Below, piece by piece: positions 51,682 through 60,339 of a DNA stretch of 64,000 bases. Made by a program: the position numbers and the translations under genes. The number at the start of each line of letters is the position of its first letter. Positions within the stretch are counted from its first letter, which is position 1. The DNA lies in NCBI RefSeq assembly GCF_051414135.1, contig NZ_JBLKOA010000001.1, positions 868,001 through 932,000 of the forward strand. Direction: 5' to 3'. Under the pieces are notes generated by a model. The model ran no database searches. It saw nothing but the letters and a program-made list of their open reading frames with translations, and had not been told where the DNA came from. The DNA comes from Halovenus halobia (lineage in GTDB: Archaea > Halobacteriota > Halobacteria > Halobacteriales > Haloarculaceae).

Positions 51682-53238
51682 ATGTTGATCGAACTCCTGC
51701 TCGCCGCAACGTTCGTCAGCGCGCTGTGGGTCTTCGTCGCTAGCGACGAGACGGCACCGAAACTTGCTGCGTGGCTCAGCCTCGTTCCGCTGGGACTGTC
51801 GCTGTATATGTGGACGCAGTTCGACGCCGCCGGCAACGCGCTGCTGGCTGGCAGTGAGATTGCCTTCGAGACACAGATTGACTGGTTCCAGTTCGGCCAG
51901 TACACCCTGCAGTATCACGTCGGCGTCGACGGCGTGAGTTTCCCGCTGGTTGTGCTGGTGACAGTGCTGACGACGCTTGCAATCATCTCCTCGTGGACGC
52001 CAATCGACGAGCGCCAGTCCCAGTTCTACGGGCTGATGTTGCTCATCGAGATGGCGCTGCTCGGTGTCTTTACCTCGCTCGATTTCTTCCTGTGGTTCAT
52101 CTTCTGGGAGGCGGTGCTGATTCCGATGTACTTCCTCATCGCCGTCTGGGGCGGGCCACGGCGGAAATATGCCGGCGCGAAGTTCCTGCTGTACACGAAC
52201 CTGGGTTCGCTTGTGATGTTCGTCGGCCTGTTCATGCTCGTACTCGGACTGGGCGACTCACTCACCCATCTCAGCCTGCCCGCGATTGCACAGGGGCTGC
52301 AGGCGGGCGAACTCAGCCAGACCGTCTTCGGGCTTGCTGGGGAAGACCTGCGCGCAGTCGCGTTCCTACTGCTGTTCCTTGGCTTCGCAGTGAAGGTGCC
52401 AGTCGTTCCCTTCCACACGTGGCTGCCGGACGCACACGTTCAGGCCCCCTCGCCGGTGTCGGTCATTCTGGCTGGCGTCCTGCTGAAGATGGGGACCTAC
52501 GCACTGCTGCGATTCAACTTCACGATGCTCGCTGATGTGGCGACGAGTTCACCAGCAGCAGAGATTATCGCCGCCGTCGGTGTGATAAGCGTCATCTACG
52601 GTGCGATGCTTGCGCTGGCACAGCGTGACCTCAAGCGAATCGTTGCGTACTCCTCCATCTCCTCGATGGGTTACGTCATCGTGGGACTGGTCGCGTTCAC
52701 GCCCCACGGAATGAGCGGGGCAACCTTCCAGATGGTCAGCCACGGACTGATTTCGGGACTCCTGTTCATGTCCGTCGGCGTTCTCTACAACGCGACCCAC
52801 ACGAGGATGGTCGGCGATATGGGCGGTCTTGCCGACAAGATGCCACTTACCGCGTGGATTTTCGTCGCTGGCTCGTTCGCCTACATGGGCCTCCCGCTGA
52901 TGAGTGGGTTCGTCGCCGAGGTGCTGATTTTCATCGGCGCCTTCGACTCCACTGTCGTCGCCGGCGCGCCGATTTTCACCGCAATCGCGATGTTTGGAAT
53001 CGTCATCGTCGCTGGTTATCTGCTGTGGGCGATGCAGCGGGCTATCTTCGGTCCCTTCGAGTTGGAGACCGACTACGAAATTGAGCCAGCGCCCGTCCAC
53101 GACGTCGCGCCGCTTGCCGTCCTGCTCGGGTTGATTATCCTGCTGGGTATCCAGCCAGACCTCGTCTACGAGGCGATTCAGGACGCAATCGAGCCAGTGC
53201 TTGAACTCAACAACGTGTTCGGGGGTGAGCTGCGATGA
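51682..53238 (+). CDS. nuoM: NADH-quinone oxidoreductase subunit M
   Basis: 518 residues, antiporter-like channel. Signature HTWLPDAHVQAPSPVSVILAGVLLKMGTYALLRF, with FYLWFIFWEAVLIPMYFLIAVWGGPRRKYAGAKFLLYTNLGS before it. Starts immediately after the nuoL stop and overlaps nuoN by ATGA. Confidence 0.95.
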   Translation: MLIELLLAATFVSALWVFVASDETAPKLAAWLSLVPLGLSLYMWTQFDAAGNALLAGSEIAFETQIDWFQFGQYTLQYHVGVDGVSFPLVVLVTVLTTLAIISSWTPIDERQSQFYGLMLLIEMALLGVFTSLDFFLWFIFWEAVLIPMYFLIAVWGGPRRKYAGAKFLLYTNLGSLVMFVGLFMLVLGLGDSLTHLSLPAIAQGLQAGELSQTVFGLAGEDLRAVAFLLLFLGFAVKVPVVPFHTWLPDAHVQAPSPVSVILAGVLLKMGTYALLRFNFTMLADVATSSPAAEIIAAVGVISVIYGAMLALAQRDLKRIVAYSSISSMGYVIVGLVAFTPHGMSGATFQMVSHGLISGLLFMSVGVLYNATHTRMVGDMGGLADKMPLTAWIFVAGSFAYMGLPLMSGFVAEVLIFIGAFDSTVVAGAPIFTAIAMFGIVIVAGYLLWAMQRAIFGPFELETDYEIEPAPVHDVAPLAVLLGLIILLGIQPDLVYEAIQDAIEPVLELNNVFGGELR

Positions 53239-54752
53239 GTGAGATAACGACGCTTCCGAACTGGACCGCACTCGGGCCGGCGCTAGCCCTGCTCGCAACA
53301 GCGCTTGCACTGCTGGCCGTCGATATGGTCGACCCCGACGAGTCTAGCAGCGTGCTCCTGACCGGCACCTCGGTCACCGGTGGCCTCGTCGCGCTGGGGC
53401 TGGCAGTCTGGTATCTCTTTGCCGGCACAGGCCAGCCAGCGGCGGGTCAGGAACCGCCACAGGGCGCGCTCGAGCTGTTCGGCGCCGCGCTCGTCATCGA
53501 CGCGATGTCACTGTTCTTTACGGTGATTATCACGAGTGTCGTTGTCCTCGTGGCGTTTGCCAGCCACGAGTACCTTCGTGGCCACCCGTATCAGGCCGAA
53601 TACTACTCGCTAGTCCTGCTTGCCGCGACGGGGATGGTGACCGTCACCGCCGCGAACTCCTTCGTGACTGCGTTCATCGCCATCGAACTCGTCAGTCTGC
53701 CCTCCTACGCGCTGGTCGCGTCGCTGAAAACCAACGAAGGCAGCGCCGAGGCTGGACTGAAGTACTTCCTCGTCGGCGCGCTGTCGTCGGCAGTGTTCGC
53801 GTACGGCATTGCGCTTGTCTACGTCGCAACCGGGTCGCTGCAGTTCGGCGCGGTCACGACGGCGATTGCCGACGGAACACCGTTCACGAGTCTGCTCGGC
53901 GTCGGGATGGTGATGATTCTCGGCGGCATTGCGTTCAAGATAGCCGCCGTCCCGTTCCACTTCTGGGCTCCAGACGCGTACGAGGGCGCGCCGGCCCCGA
54001 TTTCGGCGTTCATCTCCTCAGCCTCGAAGGCTGCCGGATTCGTCCTCGGATTCCGGGTGTTCGTCGATGTCTTCGGCGGCGCAACGGGCGTCTTTGACTG
54101 GGTGGACGCCTTCCTGATCATCTCCGTCGTGACGATGACCGTTGCCAACTTCAGCGCGCTCAAACAGAACAACGTCAAGCGGATTCTGGCGTACTCCTCG
54201 GTTGCACACGCCGGCTACGTGCTCATCGCGCTGGCGGCGTTCACTGGCTCTGTCGACGGCGAGATATCGATTCTCGGCGCAGGGATGGCCCACCTGTTCG
54301 TCTACGGGTTCATGAACACCGGCGCGTTCTTGTTCATCGCGCTGGCAGAGCACTGGGAAGTCGGCCGAACTGTCGAGGATTACCACGGCCTCGGCGAGCA
54401 GGCACCCTTCGCGTGTGCAGCGATGACAGTGTTCCTGTTCTCGCTGGCTGGCCTGCCAATCGGCGGTGGGTTCTTCTCGAAGTTCTACCTGCTCTTTGCC
54501 ACGGTCACCGGCGGACAAGGGCTGCTCGGGGCCGCGCTGGTTATCAACAGCGTCGTCTCGCTGTTTTACTACACCCGCATCGTTCGCGCGCTGTGGGCCG
54601 AGGACGCGGCTGGGGACCTCGAACTCACAGAGTACCCGACCGGGCTGTACGTCGCTATCGCTGTTGCGGCACTGGCCACGATTCTGCTCATCCCAGGATT
54701 CGGCGTCGTCATCGAGTACGCCGAAATCGCCGCGCGGATGATTGGGGCCTGA
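53235..54752 (+). CDS. nuoN: NADH-quinone oxidoreductase subunit N
   Basis: 505 residues, the third antiporter-like subunit. Signature FHFWAPDAYEGAPAPISAFISSASKAAGF, and SVAHAGYVLIALAAFTG. Last gene of the operon. The peripheral arm and NuoA/H genes do not lie next to it, so the complex's other subunits must be elsewhere. Confidence 0.95.
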   Translation: MSEITTLPNWTALGPALALLATALALLAVDMVDPDESSSVLLTGTSVTGGLVALGLAVWYLFAGTGQPAAGQEPPQGALELFGAALVIDAMSLFFTVIITSVVVLVAFASHEYLRGHPYQAEYYSLVLLAATGMVTVTAANSFVTAFIAIELVSLPSYALVASLKTNEGSAEAGLKYFLVGALSSAVFAYGIALVYVATGSLQFGAVTTAIADGTPFTSLLGVGMVMILGGIAFKIAAVPFHFWAPDAYEGAPAPISAFISSASKAAGFVLGFRVFVDVFGGATGVFDWVDAFLIISVVTMTVANFSALKQNNVKRILAYSSVAHAGYVLIALAAFTGSVDGEISILGAGMAHLFVYGFMNTGAFLFIALAEHWEVGRTVEDYHGLGEQAPFACAAMTVFLFSLAGLPIGGGFFSKFYLLFATVTGGQGLLGAALVINSVVSLFYYTRIVRALWAEDAAGDLELTEYPTGLYVAIAVAALATILLIPGFGVVIEYAEIAARMIGA

Positions 54753-55049
54753 GCCCGGCGGCTGTTTTTGGCGTGTCGTAGATCCGTTCTCACCAGTACA
54801 GTCCTGTGGGTTTCAGAAGAAGTATCGCTTCAGAAAGCACTGCGAGAGAGAGCAGATGTATCCGGTCGTCATGGTTCGTTTCAACCCGAAATCGACGAAA
54901 CAGCCGTGCAGCAGAAATGCGAACTGAGCGATTTTCCCCTATTTATGATAGAAAATCGAATAGAATTTTCAACGCTGCTGAATACAGGGCGCATATCTCG
55001 CACAAGGCTGCATCTAAAGGTCGGTAAATCAGATCAATCACCCAGGGCC
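54753..55049. other. AT-rich gap after nuoN, possible mobile-element remnant
   Basis: About 300 bases, visibly poorer in GC than its surroundings. A plus-strand frame reads LQKALRERADVSGRHGSFQPEIDET near 54830-54900, which has the look of a transposase or regulator fragment but has no start and no family I can name. TTCAACGCTGCTGAATACAGGG at about 54967 is reminiscent of haloarchaeal IS ends, from memory only. No inverted repeat pair found. Confidence 0.3.
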
Positions 55050-55460
55050 TTATTGTTCAAATGGATTGACAGGTGTCGTGAGACGAGTAATCCGTGACAC
55101 ACTGTCGAATCCGTCGTCGAAGCTGTAGAGATATTCGATGTCTTCTCTGTGCATCATTGCAACAATGACGGCATCGGTTAGCGAGAGTGGCTCGTACCGT
55201 CGGAACAGTGACCGACCTGTGTCGAACTCAGATTTTGTCGTCTGCCTGAGTGAGAACCCGCTGATCTCGATTACGGCATCGTGTCCGGCCCTCGCTTGGA
55301 GGTTGTTAATGACTTCCGCAAGAACGTCGCTCAGGACGTACGCTGTCGGGTGCGTTCCTTGATCTATGGCCTGTGTGATCGCTTCTCCACGGTCGTGATT
55401 TTGATCGCGGGAGAGACGGGCCGCGATGAGAACATTTGCGTCTACAATAACCGCTGCCAT
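55050..55460 (-). CDS. vapC: PIN-domain ribonuclease toxin, VapC-like
   Basis: 136 residues. Acidic catalytic residues are all present: Asp in MAAVIVDANVLIA, Glu in DVLAEVINNLQ, Asp in SLTDAVIVAMM, and Asp pair in YSFDDGFDSV. PIN toxins cleave RNA, typically tRNA or ribosomal RNA, when freed from antitoxin. ATG 55460 overlaps the stop of the antitoxin frame as TGATG. The frame also runs open upstream without a stop into the antitoxin's N-terminal frame, because of the frameshift described for vapB. It lies in the AT-rich interval after nuoN. Confidence 0.85.
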   Translation of the reverse strand: MAAVIVDANVLIAARLSRDQNHDRGEAITQAIDQGTHPTAYVLSDVLAEVINNLQARAGHDAVIEISGFSLRQTTKSEFDTGRSLFRRYEPLSLTDAVIVAMMHREDIEYLYSFDDGFDSVSRITRLTTPVNPFEQ

Positions 55461-55724
55461 CAGTAGTCTCCGGCAACGAGATCGTGATCTTCGGCAGCAT
55501 TGGTTGGTTCTCCGAGATCGACCGGTTCGAGCTGTGAAAATGCCCCGTACTGTTGCTTGTAGTTTGATTGAGAGATCCCCGTCCTCGTCGACGTGCCAGC
55601 GGATTTTGTCACCGGCTTCAACGCCAGCTTCCTGCCGTACCACCGCTGGGACCGTAACTGAGTAGCTCTCATTCACCGTCGTTTCGTCTTCACTTCGTGG
55701 GGTATACAAGCTAGTTCGTGACAC
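55460..55724 (-). pseudogene. VapB-like AbrB antitoxin broken by a frameshift
   Basis: Two frames make one antitoxin. Frame one (from about 55724) has the AbrB/SpoVT DNA-binding strand set: NESYSVTVPAVVRQEAGVEAGDKIRWHVDEDGDLSI. Frame two supplies the toxin-binding tail YKQQYGAFSQLEPVDLGE, NAAEDHDLVAGDY, which ends at the stop overlapping vapC. The shift lies around 55560-55566: removing one base, or restoring two, reconnects them. As it stands, frame one instead continues through LQATVRGIFTARTG... straight into vapC. The start is uncertain; GTG 55724 fits the length of relatives. Confidence 0.75.
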
Positions 55725-55958
55725 GCTCTGAAATAATTTGCCTTCAAATTTGGCAGACTGAAATTGTGTAGTACAGAACGGACAGAATTCTTCACTGTTG
55801 GCTACACGCCCTCTCTTCAGCAGTCGCTCCTGCCCAATATCACATACACAAGAGCTGTTTCGCCAGATCCGCCAAGAGTCACAGAATAATATGAGTGATC
55901 TCGCTGTGCCTGTCTTTTTGATGTGACGTTCATCTACACGAGAACAGTCACCGGACAC
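55725..55958. other. AT-rich gap upstream of vapBC
   Basis: No recognisable gene. The minus-strand frame continues upstream of vapB as FCPFCTTQFQSAKFEGKLFQS with a CxxC, but it has no start with family support. Part of the same low-GC interval as 54753-55049. Confidence 0.35.
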
Positions 55959-56096
55959 TCACACAGTTGCGAGCGCCAGCGCCACACCCAACAAGACGGC
56001 GAAGAGATAGACAAGCAGGAGGAGGAGGTTCCGGCGGGTAGCGCCGCTTGACATCCCCGGCAGGAGAACCCACTTGACCCGCCGTTGTGGAGACAT
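55959..56096 (-). CDS. Small membrane protein (45 residues), last gene of the surface-protein operon
   Basis: Short gene read from the minus strand: basic N-terminus MSPQRRVKWVLLPGMSSG, then TRRNLLLLLVYLFAVLLGVALALATV, one hydrophobic helix. ATG overlaps the stop of the 399-residue acidic protein as TGATG, continuing the coupled overlaps of the operon. No family is recognised; small membrane parts often attend signal peptidase clusters, but no role is claimed. Confidence 0.55.
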   Translation of the reverse strand: MSPQRRVKWVLLPGMSSGATRRNLLLLLVYLFAVLLGVALALATV

Positions 56097-57295
56097 CAAA
56101 GCCTCACACTGTCGGTGACAGCCTCGGGTTCGTCGCCCGCCGCGGCGTCCCCGTCGGTTGTCCCCTCGCCGGTAGCGTCGCTATCAGTCACATCGGTTTT
56201 CGAGTCGTCCGGTAGTTGATCAGACTGGTCGGTGTCCCCCGACTTCTCGGGCGGAGCGACACCAGACTCGGATTCTGATTTGCTGTCGTCGCTGCTGCTG
56301 TCACTGTCATCTCCTTCGTTGTCGTCGACACTTGGGGTGTCGTCCGTTTCTGTAGTCATGGCGTCTCCGTCGGTAGCATCGTTGTTACTCTCTGCTCCAT
56401 TGGTGTCGGTCGCCTCGCTGTCGGTGACAGTCACGGTTTCGTCAGGAGACGAGGCAGTTTCGTCGTCTGCCACACCGTCCTCGTCGGTTGCCGCCTCGCC
56501 GGTAGCGTCGCTATCAGTCACATCGGTCTCCGAGTCCTCCGGTAGTTGATCGGACTGGTCAGTGTCCCCCGACTTTTCCGCCGGAGTGACATCGGATTCG
56601 GATTCGCTTTCGCCGCTGCTGCTGCCACTGTCATCGCCTTCGTTATCATCGACACTTGAGGCGTCGTCCGTTTCCGTGGGCATGGCGTCACCGTCGGTAG
56701 CATCGTTGTTACTCTCTGCTCCGTCAGTATCGGTCGCCTCGCCATCGGTCGTTCCCTCGGAAGTCGGTTTAGTGGGTTCATTTTCGTCCCTGTCAGGACT
56801 CGTCGCGTTCTTGGTGACCGCGTCGTCCCTGTGCTGTTGTGCGGTTTCGGTGCCGTGTTCAGTGTTGCTGTCACCGGTTTCCGTTCCGTTGGCGACAGTC
56901 TCGCCGGTCGTGCTACCCTCAGTGCTGTTCATTCCAGCGGGAGCACCGTCTGTAACGGTCTCGTCTGTGGATTCGGCGGTGATGTTACTGTCATCGGCGT
57001 CACTGCCGTTACCGTCGCCTCCATCAACCGGCGCGGACGGCGGTGCGGTGTCGTTGTCTGTGGCCGTCGGCGGGACAGGGTCAGTGTCGTCCGTTGCGCC
57101 AGATCGAAACACGGTCGGTTCCGATGATTGCTCGATGATGTCGAAGTCGTCGGTGCCGTCGTTCGCGCTGAACTCGATGGCAAGGCGTTCCTCATCACTG
57201 AGTAGGCTGACGGACCCGCCTCCTTGGGCGAAACCAACCGTCGCCGCTGCGAAGACGACGACTGCGGCGACGAAGACCACGACAGGTCGGGTCAT
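56096..57295 (-). CDS. Secreted acidic, Thr/Ser/Asp-rich protein with an internal duplication
   Basis: 399 residues. Signal peptide or membrane anchor at 1-24 (VVVFVAAVVVFAAATVGFAQ), a short ordered segment SVSLLSDEERLAIEFSANDG, then about 330 residues of low complexity rich in Asp, Glu, Ser and Thr with several N-glycosylation sequons (NIT, NST, NGT, NAT). Residues 186-278 and 294-388 are near copies (SNNDATDGDAM, DDNEGDDS, EKSGDTDQSDQLP, DVTDSDATGE). The duplication is visible in DNA at a 324-330-base spacing. It lies between the signal peptidase and a small membrane protein with overlapping stops, so it is made with the exported proteins; a stalk, spacer or cell-surface mucin-like role is inferred. 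Confidence 0.8.
   Translation of the reverse strand: MTRPVVVFVAAVVVFAAATVGFAQGGGSVSLLSDEERLAIEFSANDGTDDFDIIEQSSEPTVFRSGATDDTDPVPPTATDNDTAPPSAPVDGGDGNGSDADDSNITAESTDETVTDGAPAGMNSTEGSTTGETVANGTETGDSNTEHGTETAQQHRDDAVTKNATSPDRDENEPTKPTSEGTTDGEATDTDGAESNNDATDGDAMPTETDDASSVDDNEGDDSGSSSGESESESDVTPAEKSGDTDQSDQLPEDSETDVTDSDATGEAATDEDGVADDETASSPDETVTVTDSEATDTNGAESNNDATDGDAMTTETDDTPSVDDNEGDDSDSSSDDSKSESESGVAPPEKSGDTDQSDQLPDDSKTDVTDSDATGEGTTDGDAAAGDEPEAVTDSVRL
56150..56745 (-). repeat. Tandem imperfect duplication inside the acidic protein gene
   Basis: Two copies, about 56150-56415 and 56480-56745 on the plus-strand coordinates. Landmarks: ggtagcgtcgctatcag at 56171 and 56501 (330 apart) and gttgttactctctgctcc at 56381 and 56705 (324 apart). 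The copies differ by scattered substitutions and a six-base indel, all in frame. Confidence 0.85.
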
Positions 57296-58221
57296 TGCTC
57301 GCTCTCCGTGCCGCCGTCAGCACGCGATGGTGGCAGCGCGGGCTGGTCAGTCTCGGCATTGGCCGCGGCCAGCCATGCGGTGACCGTCACCCAGATAGCG
57401 AATCCGAGACCAAGCAGGCCAGCGGTGAGCGCGGCAACCGAAACGGGGTCAGGCGCGCCGACAGTGGTTACCTCGCGGTAGACGTTCCAAGCGGCGTAGC
57501 CGGCCATCCCAACCATTGCGAGGGCGGTCAACTTCAGATCCGTGACAGCGACGGTTACCGTCTCGGGGACATCCTCAGATTCGGTTGGTGTGTTGTCGGT
57601 ACTCGCGGTGCTCGCAGCGTCGTCGGACTCGGCGCGCATGTCGTCGATACGGCGGACAGCCGGTTTTAACACCGGATTGTCGTCGTCGCTGGCCTCCCCC
57701 TCGTCGCCGTCACCACTGTCCGTTTTCTTGCGTGCCCACACGAACAGTTCGCTCCCGACGAGCAAGACCAGCGGCGCGATGACGAGACTCACGTAGCCAG
57801 TGGGAGTGTTTACCCAGAGGATAACATGGCCGATAAGCGGAATCGTCAGCGTCACACGGCCGAGCACGTCGCCAGGTGCGACGCGCTGTGTATCTGGATT
57901 CTGGTTTGCATCGCCCTGTGTGACATACTGGCCATCTTCGATGCCGACGACGCGGTGGGTCGTCGGGGCGGTGTTGCCGTCATCGAACGTGATGACATCA
58001 CCGACTGCGACGCCTGCCGAGGAATCGACGATGACCACATCACCGGGAGAAGCCGTCGGCTCCATGCTCCCTGAGAGGATGACAAAGCTGTGGTCGGCCC
58101 CGACTACCTGCGGGACGGCAAAGACGAGGAAGGGGATGAGCGCGGCGAAGAGTATCATGACGGCCAGCGCGGCCGCAACGCTGCGCGCGTTCGGGAGTCG
58201 CTTGCGGATATCGACGCTCAT
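57292..58221 (-). CDS. Signal peptidase I, ER/SipW type
   Basis: 309 residues. First helix (16-38), then the catalytic serine S52 in FVILSGSMEPTASPGD, the usual beta-strand set GVAVGDVITFDD, and the catalytic His H89 in TTHRVVGIEDGQYVTQGDANQNPD, the ER-type Ser-His layout instead of Ser-Lys. A second helix follows and then an acidic linker (about 175-220) and two more helices at the C-terminus, an addition to the usual enzyme. It cleaves signal peptides of exported proteins. It sits within an operon of SipW-type substrates and overlaps both neighbours by four bases (ATGA), so it is probably dedicated to them. Confidence 0.92.
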   Translation of the reverse strand: MSVDIRKRLPNARSVAAALAVMILFAALIPFLVFAVPQVVGADHSFVILSGSMEPTASPGDVVIVDSSAGVAVGDVITFDDGNTAPTTHRVVGIEDGQYVTQGDANQNPDTQRVAPGDVLGRVTLTIPLIGHVILWVNTPTGYVSLVIAPLVLLVGSELFVWARKKTDSGDGDEGEASDDDNPVLKPAVRRIDDMRAESDDAASTASTDNTPTESEDVPETVTVAVTDLKLTALAMVGMAGYAAWNVYREVTTVGAPDPVSVAALTAGLLGLGFAIWVTVTAWLAAANAETDQPALPPSRADGGTESEQ

Positions 58222-59369
58222 CGCGTCACACCTCCCAACGGTTTTTCGTGTCTCTCCTTCCGATTCTTCTCCCGCTTGACCGGTCGGACACCAACGTTGG
58301 CCGCACCATTTACGGCGTCGTCAGGACAGCCCCCATCGGCTAGCGTCGGTGCGCAGACGCTCACGAGGATGTAGCTGATGCTGTAGCGCCCGCCGTTATT
58401 TGCGTTCTCGGGCGCGTAGATGAGACCGTCGATGGCACCGTCTAAGGTACTCGTATCGAAGCCGAAGGCGTCATTCCGTCGGGGATAGTGAATGTCTGGC
58501 GGGCCGCCCTTGATTGTCACGTCACAGAGCGGGAGTCGAGGCACGTCGTTGCCGGTCGTGACCAACTCGAAGGCAACACCACTGTCGCCGTCAGTGTCGG
58601 TCACGCGGATGGCGTAGCCCGCCAATCCCTCGTCGAAGCCGTACGTACGACCGCGGTGTAGGCCGCTTTCGACTTCGACCTTGCCGATAGTCCAGCAACA
58701 GTCGCAGCTGTAAGCGGGACGGCAACGGGCGTCGATAGCGTCAGCGGGAAACGGATTCTCCTCGGGATCAGTATTGCGACACTGAGTAGCGACCAGCGAC
58801 AGTGGCAATGATACCGTCTCCGACCCGACGTACGGGCCAAGATCGGATTCAATCGTGAGATAGAGTTCGTCGGTCAGACAATCAATTTCCGGTGTGGTCG
58901 GGTCGCCGTCAAGCCGCGTGCCAGTCCGAAGCGCGTTCGCAACTGCCCGGAGCGAGCCACTGGCGATTTGCGTCGTCGGCGTGCCGTCGGCTGTGGCGTA
59001 CGACAGCGTCACCTGCATCGCTTCTGCGAGTGTTGTCCCCTCCGGGCAGTCGGTTTTCAACCAGAGACTCGCTGGGTTGTTCGGACTCTCCGATTGAGGG
59101 AGTGAGAGCCGAAACACAGTGCGGCTGCTGTCGCCCGCCAACGGGACGGCCAACTGTGTTCCGTCGATAGTACCGTCTGGGCTCGCGGGGTTAAGTGTCC
59201 CCGCGGAGTTCTCCCAGTAATCGATGACGAGGTCGACTAACCCTGTCGTGAGTTCGAGGCTGCCCTGTTCGCGCTCCCGGAGCAGTGCGCTGGCCGTACT
59301 CCCGGTGAGCGCGCCCGCGCCGCCGGCCGCCGCGAGCGCCGCGAGGATGCGGCGGCGAGTCATCGTCAT
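58218..59369 (-). CDS. Exported Tat-signal protein, TasA/CalY-like
   Basis: 383 residues. Twin-arginine signal TRRRILAALAAAGGAGALTGSTASALL. The body is Cys-bearing (CRPAYSCDCCW) and beta-rich: LELTTGLVDLVIDYWENSAG at the N-terminus is the characteristic first jelly-roll strand of CalY/TasA-type proteins, and SPNNPASLWLKTD is a second. No VWA domain. The gene overlaps both neighbours by four bases (ATGA). The C-terminus is basic (KREKNRKERHEK), unusual for the operon. Role as a fibre minor subunit is inferred. Confidence 0.72.
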   Translation of the reverse strand: MTMTRRRILAALAAAGGAGALTGSTASALLREREQGSLELTTGLVDLVIDYWENSAGTLNPASPDGTIDGTQLAVPLAGDSSRTVFRLSLPQSESPNNPASLWLKTDCPEGTTLAEAMQVTLSYATADGTPTTQIASGSLRAVANALRTGTRLDGDPTTPEIDCLTDELYLTIESDLGPYVGSETVSLPLSLVATQCRNTDPEENPFPADAIDARCRPAYSCDCCWTIGKVEVESGLHRGRTYGFDEGLAGYAIRVTDTDGDSGVAFELVTTGNDVPRLPLCDVTIKGGPPDIHYPRRNDAFGFDTSTLDGAIDGLIYAPENANNGGRYSISYILVSVCAPTLADGGCPDDAVNGAANVGVRPVKREKNRKERHEKPLGGVTR

Positions 59370-60181
59370 GTTGAGCCTCCGGTAAACGGGGTAGCCGCTC
59401 CAGCGGGGACGCCGCTAAAGGCTAGGTCGAAGGAGACACTGTCGCCTTGGGCGGCGTTGGTCGCAGTGCTCTCCGGGAACGACCACGAGAGCGCGATGCA
59501 CCGTGTCTGACCTGGATCGAGCGACTCGATGACGCGCCGGCCGTCGTCATCCCTGATATTGCTTTCCGGACCGAACGCAACGCTCAGTGGTGAGCGAGCG
59601 ACGATGGGGCTTTCGAGCGTTTCCATGAAGTCCTTCTGACCGTTGCAGGACCCGAGTGGCGCACCATCGTGCCAGAGTTCGACGATAACTTGATCGTCAA
59701 GCTCGCCGTCGGTCGCTGTGGAATCGCCGGCGTCCAGTTCCGGTCCGCTGAGACCGTTCTCGCTGTCGCCGGTAATCTCTGCCTGGAGCCAGATATCGAG
59801 CGGTTCGGCGATGAAGTCGGCGTCATCGACGACCTCGAGGCCGACCACGAGTGTTCCCTCGTCCCCGGGGAGCGTGTTCCCGATAGTGAGGGCCGGGCCA
59901 GCGACATCCGTGACGTACGTGGCCTCTTCGATGTATGTGGGCGCAGTATCGGGGTCGAGTGCCGAGTCGAATCCGGGGTCCGTGGTCCCGTTGTGTGTCT
60001 CTTGGAAGGCGCCGTTATAGCGCTCGTACCAAGCGACGCGGACTCGGCGGTCGTCGACATCACCGTCGGCTGCGTAGGTGTAGTAGTGAAACTCCGGGCT
60101 GGACTGTACGAGACTGAACCCCCAGACTCCGAGAGCTCCGGCTCCGATGCCTGCCAGCAGTTCCCGTCTTGTGATTTGCAT
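59366..60181 (-). CDS. Exported Tat-signal protein, TasA/CalY-like, without VWA
   Basis: 271 residues. Signal TRRELLAGIGAGALGVWGFSL. The conserved end TRCIALSWSFPESTATNAAQGDSVSFDLAF matches the terminal strands of the VWA proteins next door (CVALEWELPFEVGNEVQGDTVGFDLGFY), so it is the same jelly-roll family. LTIGNTLPGDEGTLVVGLEVVDDADFIAEPLDIWLQAEITG holds the central strands, equivalent to VKPGDSGEITFSLHLCDNPGYIWMQ in the neighbours. Overlaps the next gene by four bases. Confidence 0.78.
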   Translation of the reverse strand: MQITRRELLAGIGAGALGVWGFSLVQSSPEFHYYTYAADGDVDDRRVRVAWYERYNGAFQETHNGTTDPGFDSALDPDTAPTYIEEATYVTDVAGPALTIGNTLPGDEGTLVVGLEVVDDADFIAEPLDIWLQAEITGDSENGLSGPELDAGDSTATDGELDDQVIVELWHDGAPLGSCNGQKDFMETLESPIVARSPLSVAFGPESNIRDDDGRRVIESLDPGQTRCIALSWSFPESTATNAAQGDSVSFDLAFSGVPAGAATPFTGGST

Positions 60182-60339
60182 TAGTGTATCTCCGTTGTCG
60201 TGTGGTCGATTTCGATACGTCTCCCTCGTCAGACCACGGCATAGGTATGATGCGGTTTCCAGTCCCGCAGTGGTTGGTACGATGACCGTACAGGCCGTTT
60301 TCAGGCCGATAAACGGAATTCGCCGAAGAAGCGGCCGTT
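60182..60339. repeat. Gap with two direct 14-15-base repeats
   Basis: GGCCGTTTTCAGGCC (60293-60307) and GGCCGTTTCAGGCC (60333-60346) are near-identical direct repeats, each with GGCC arms. The second covers the stop of the 60340-62085 gene. They lie between two genes of one operon and could form a hairpin that reduces readthrough. No other feature. Confidence 0.45.
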
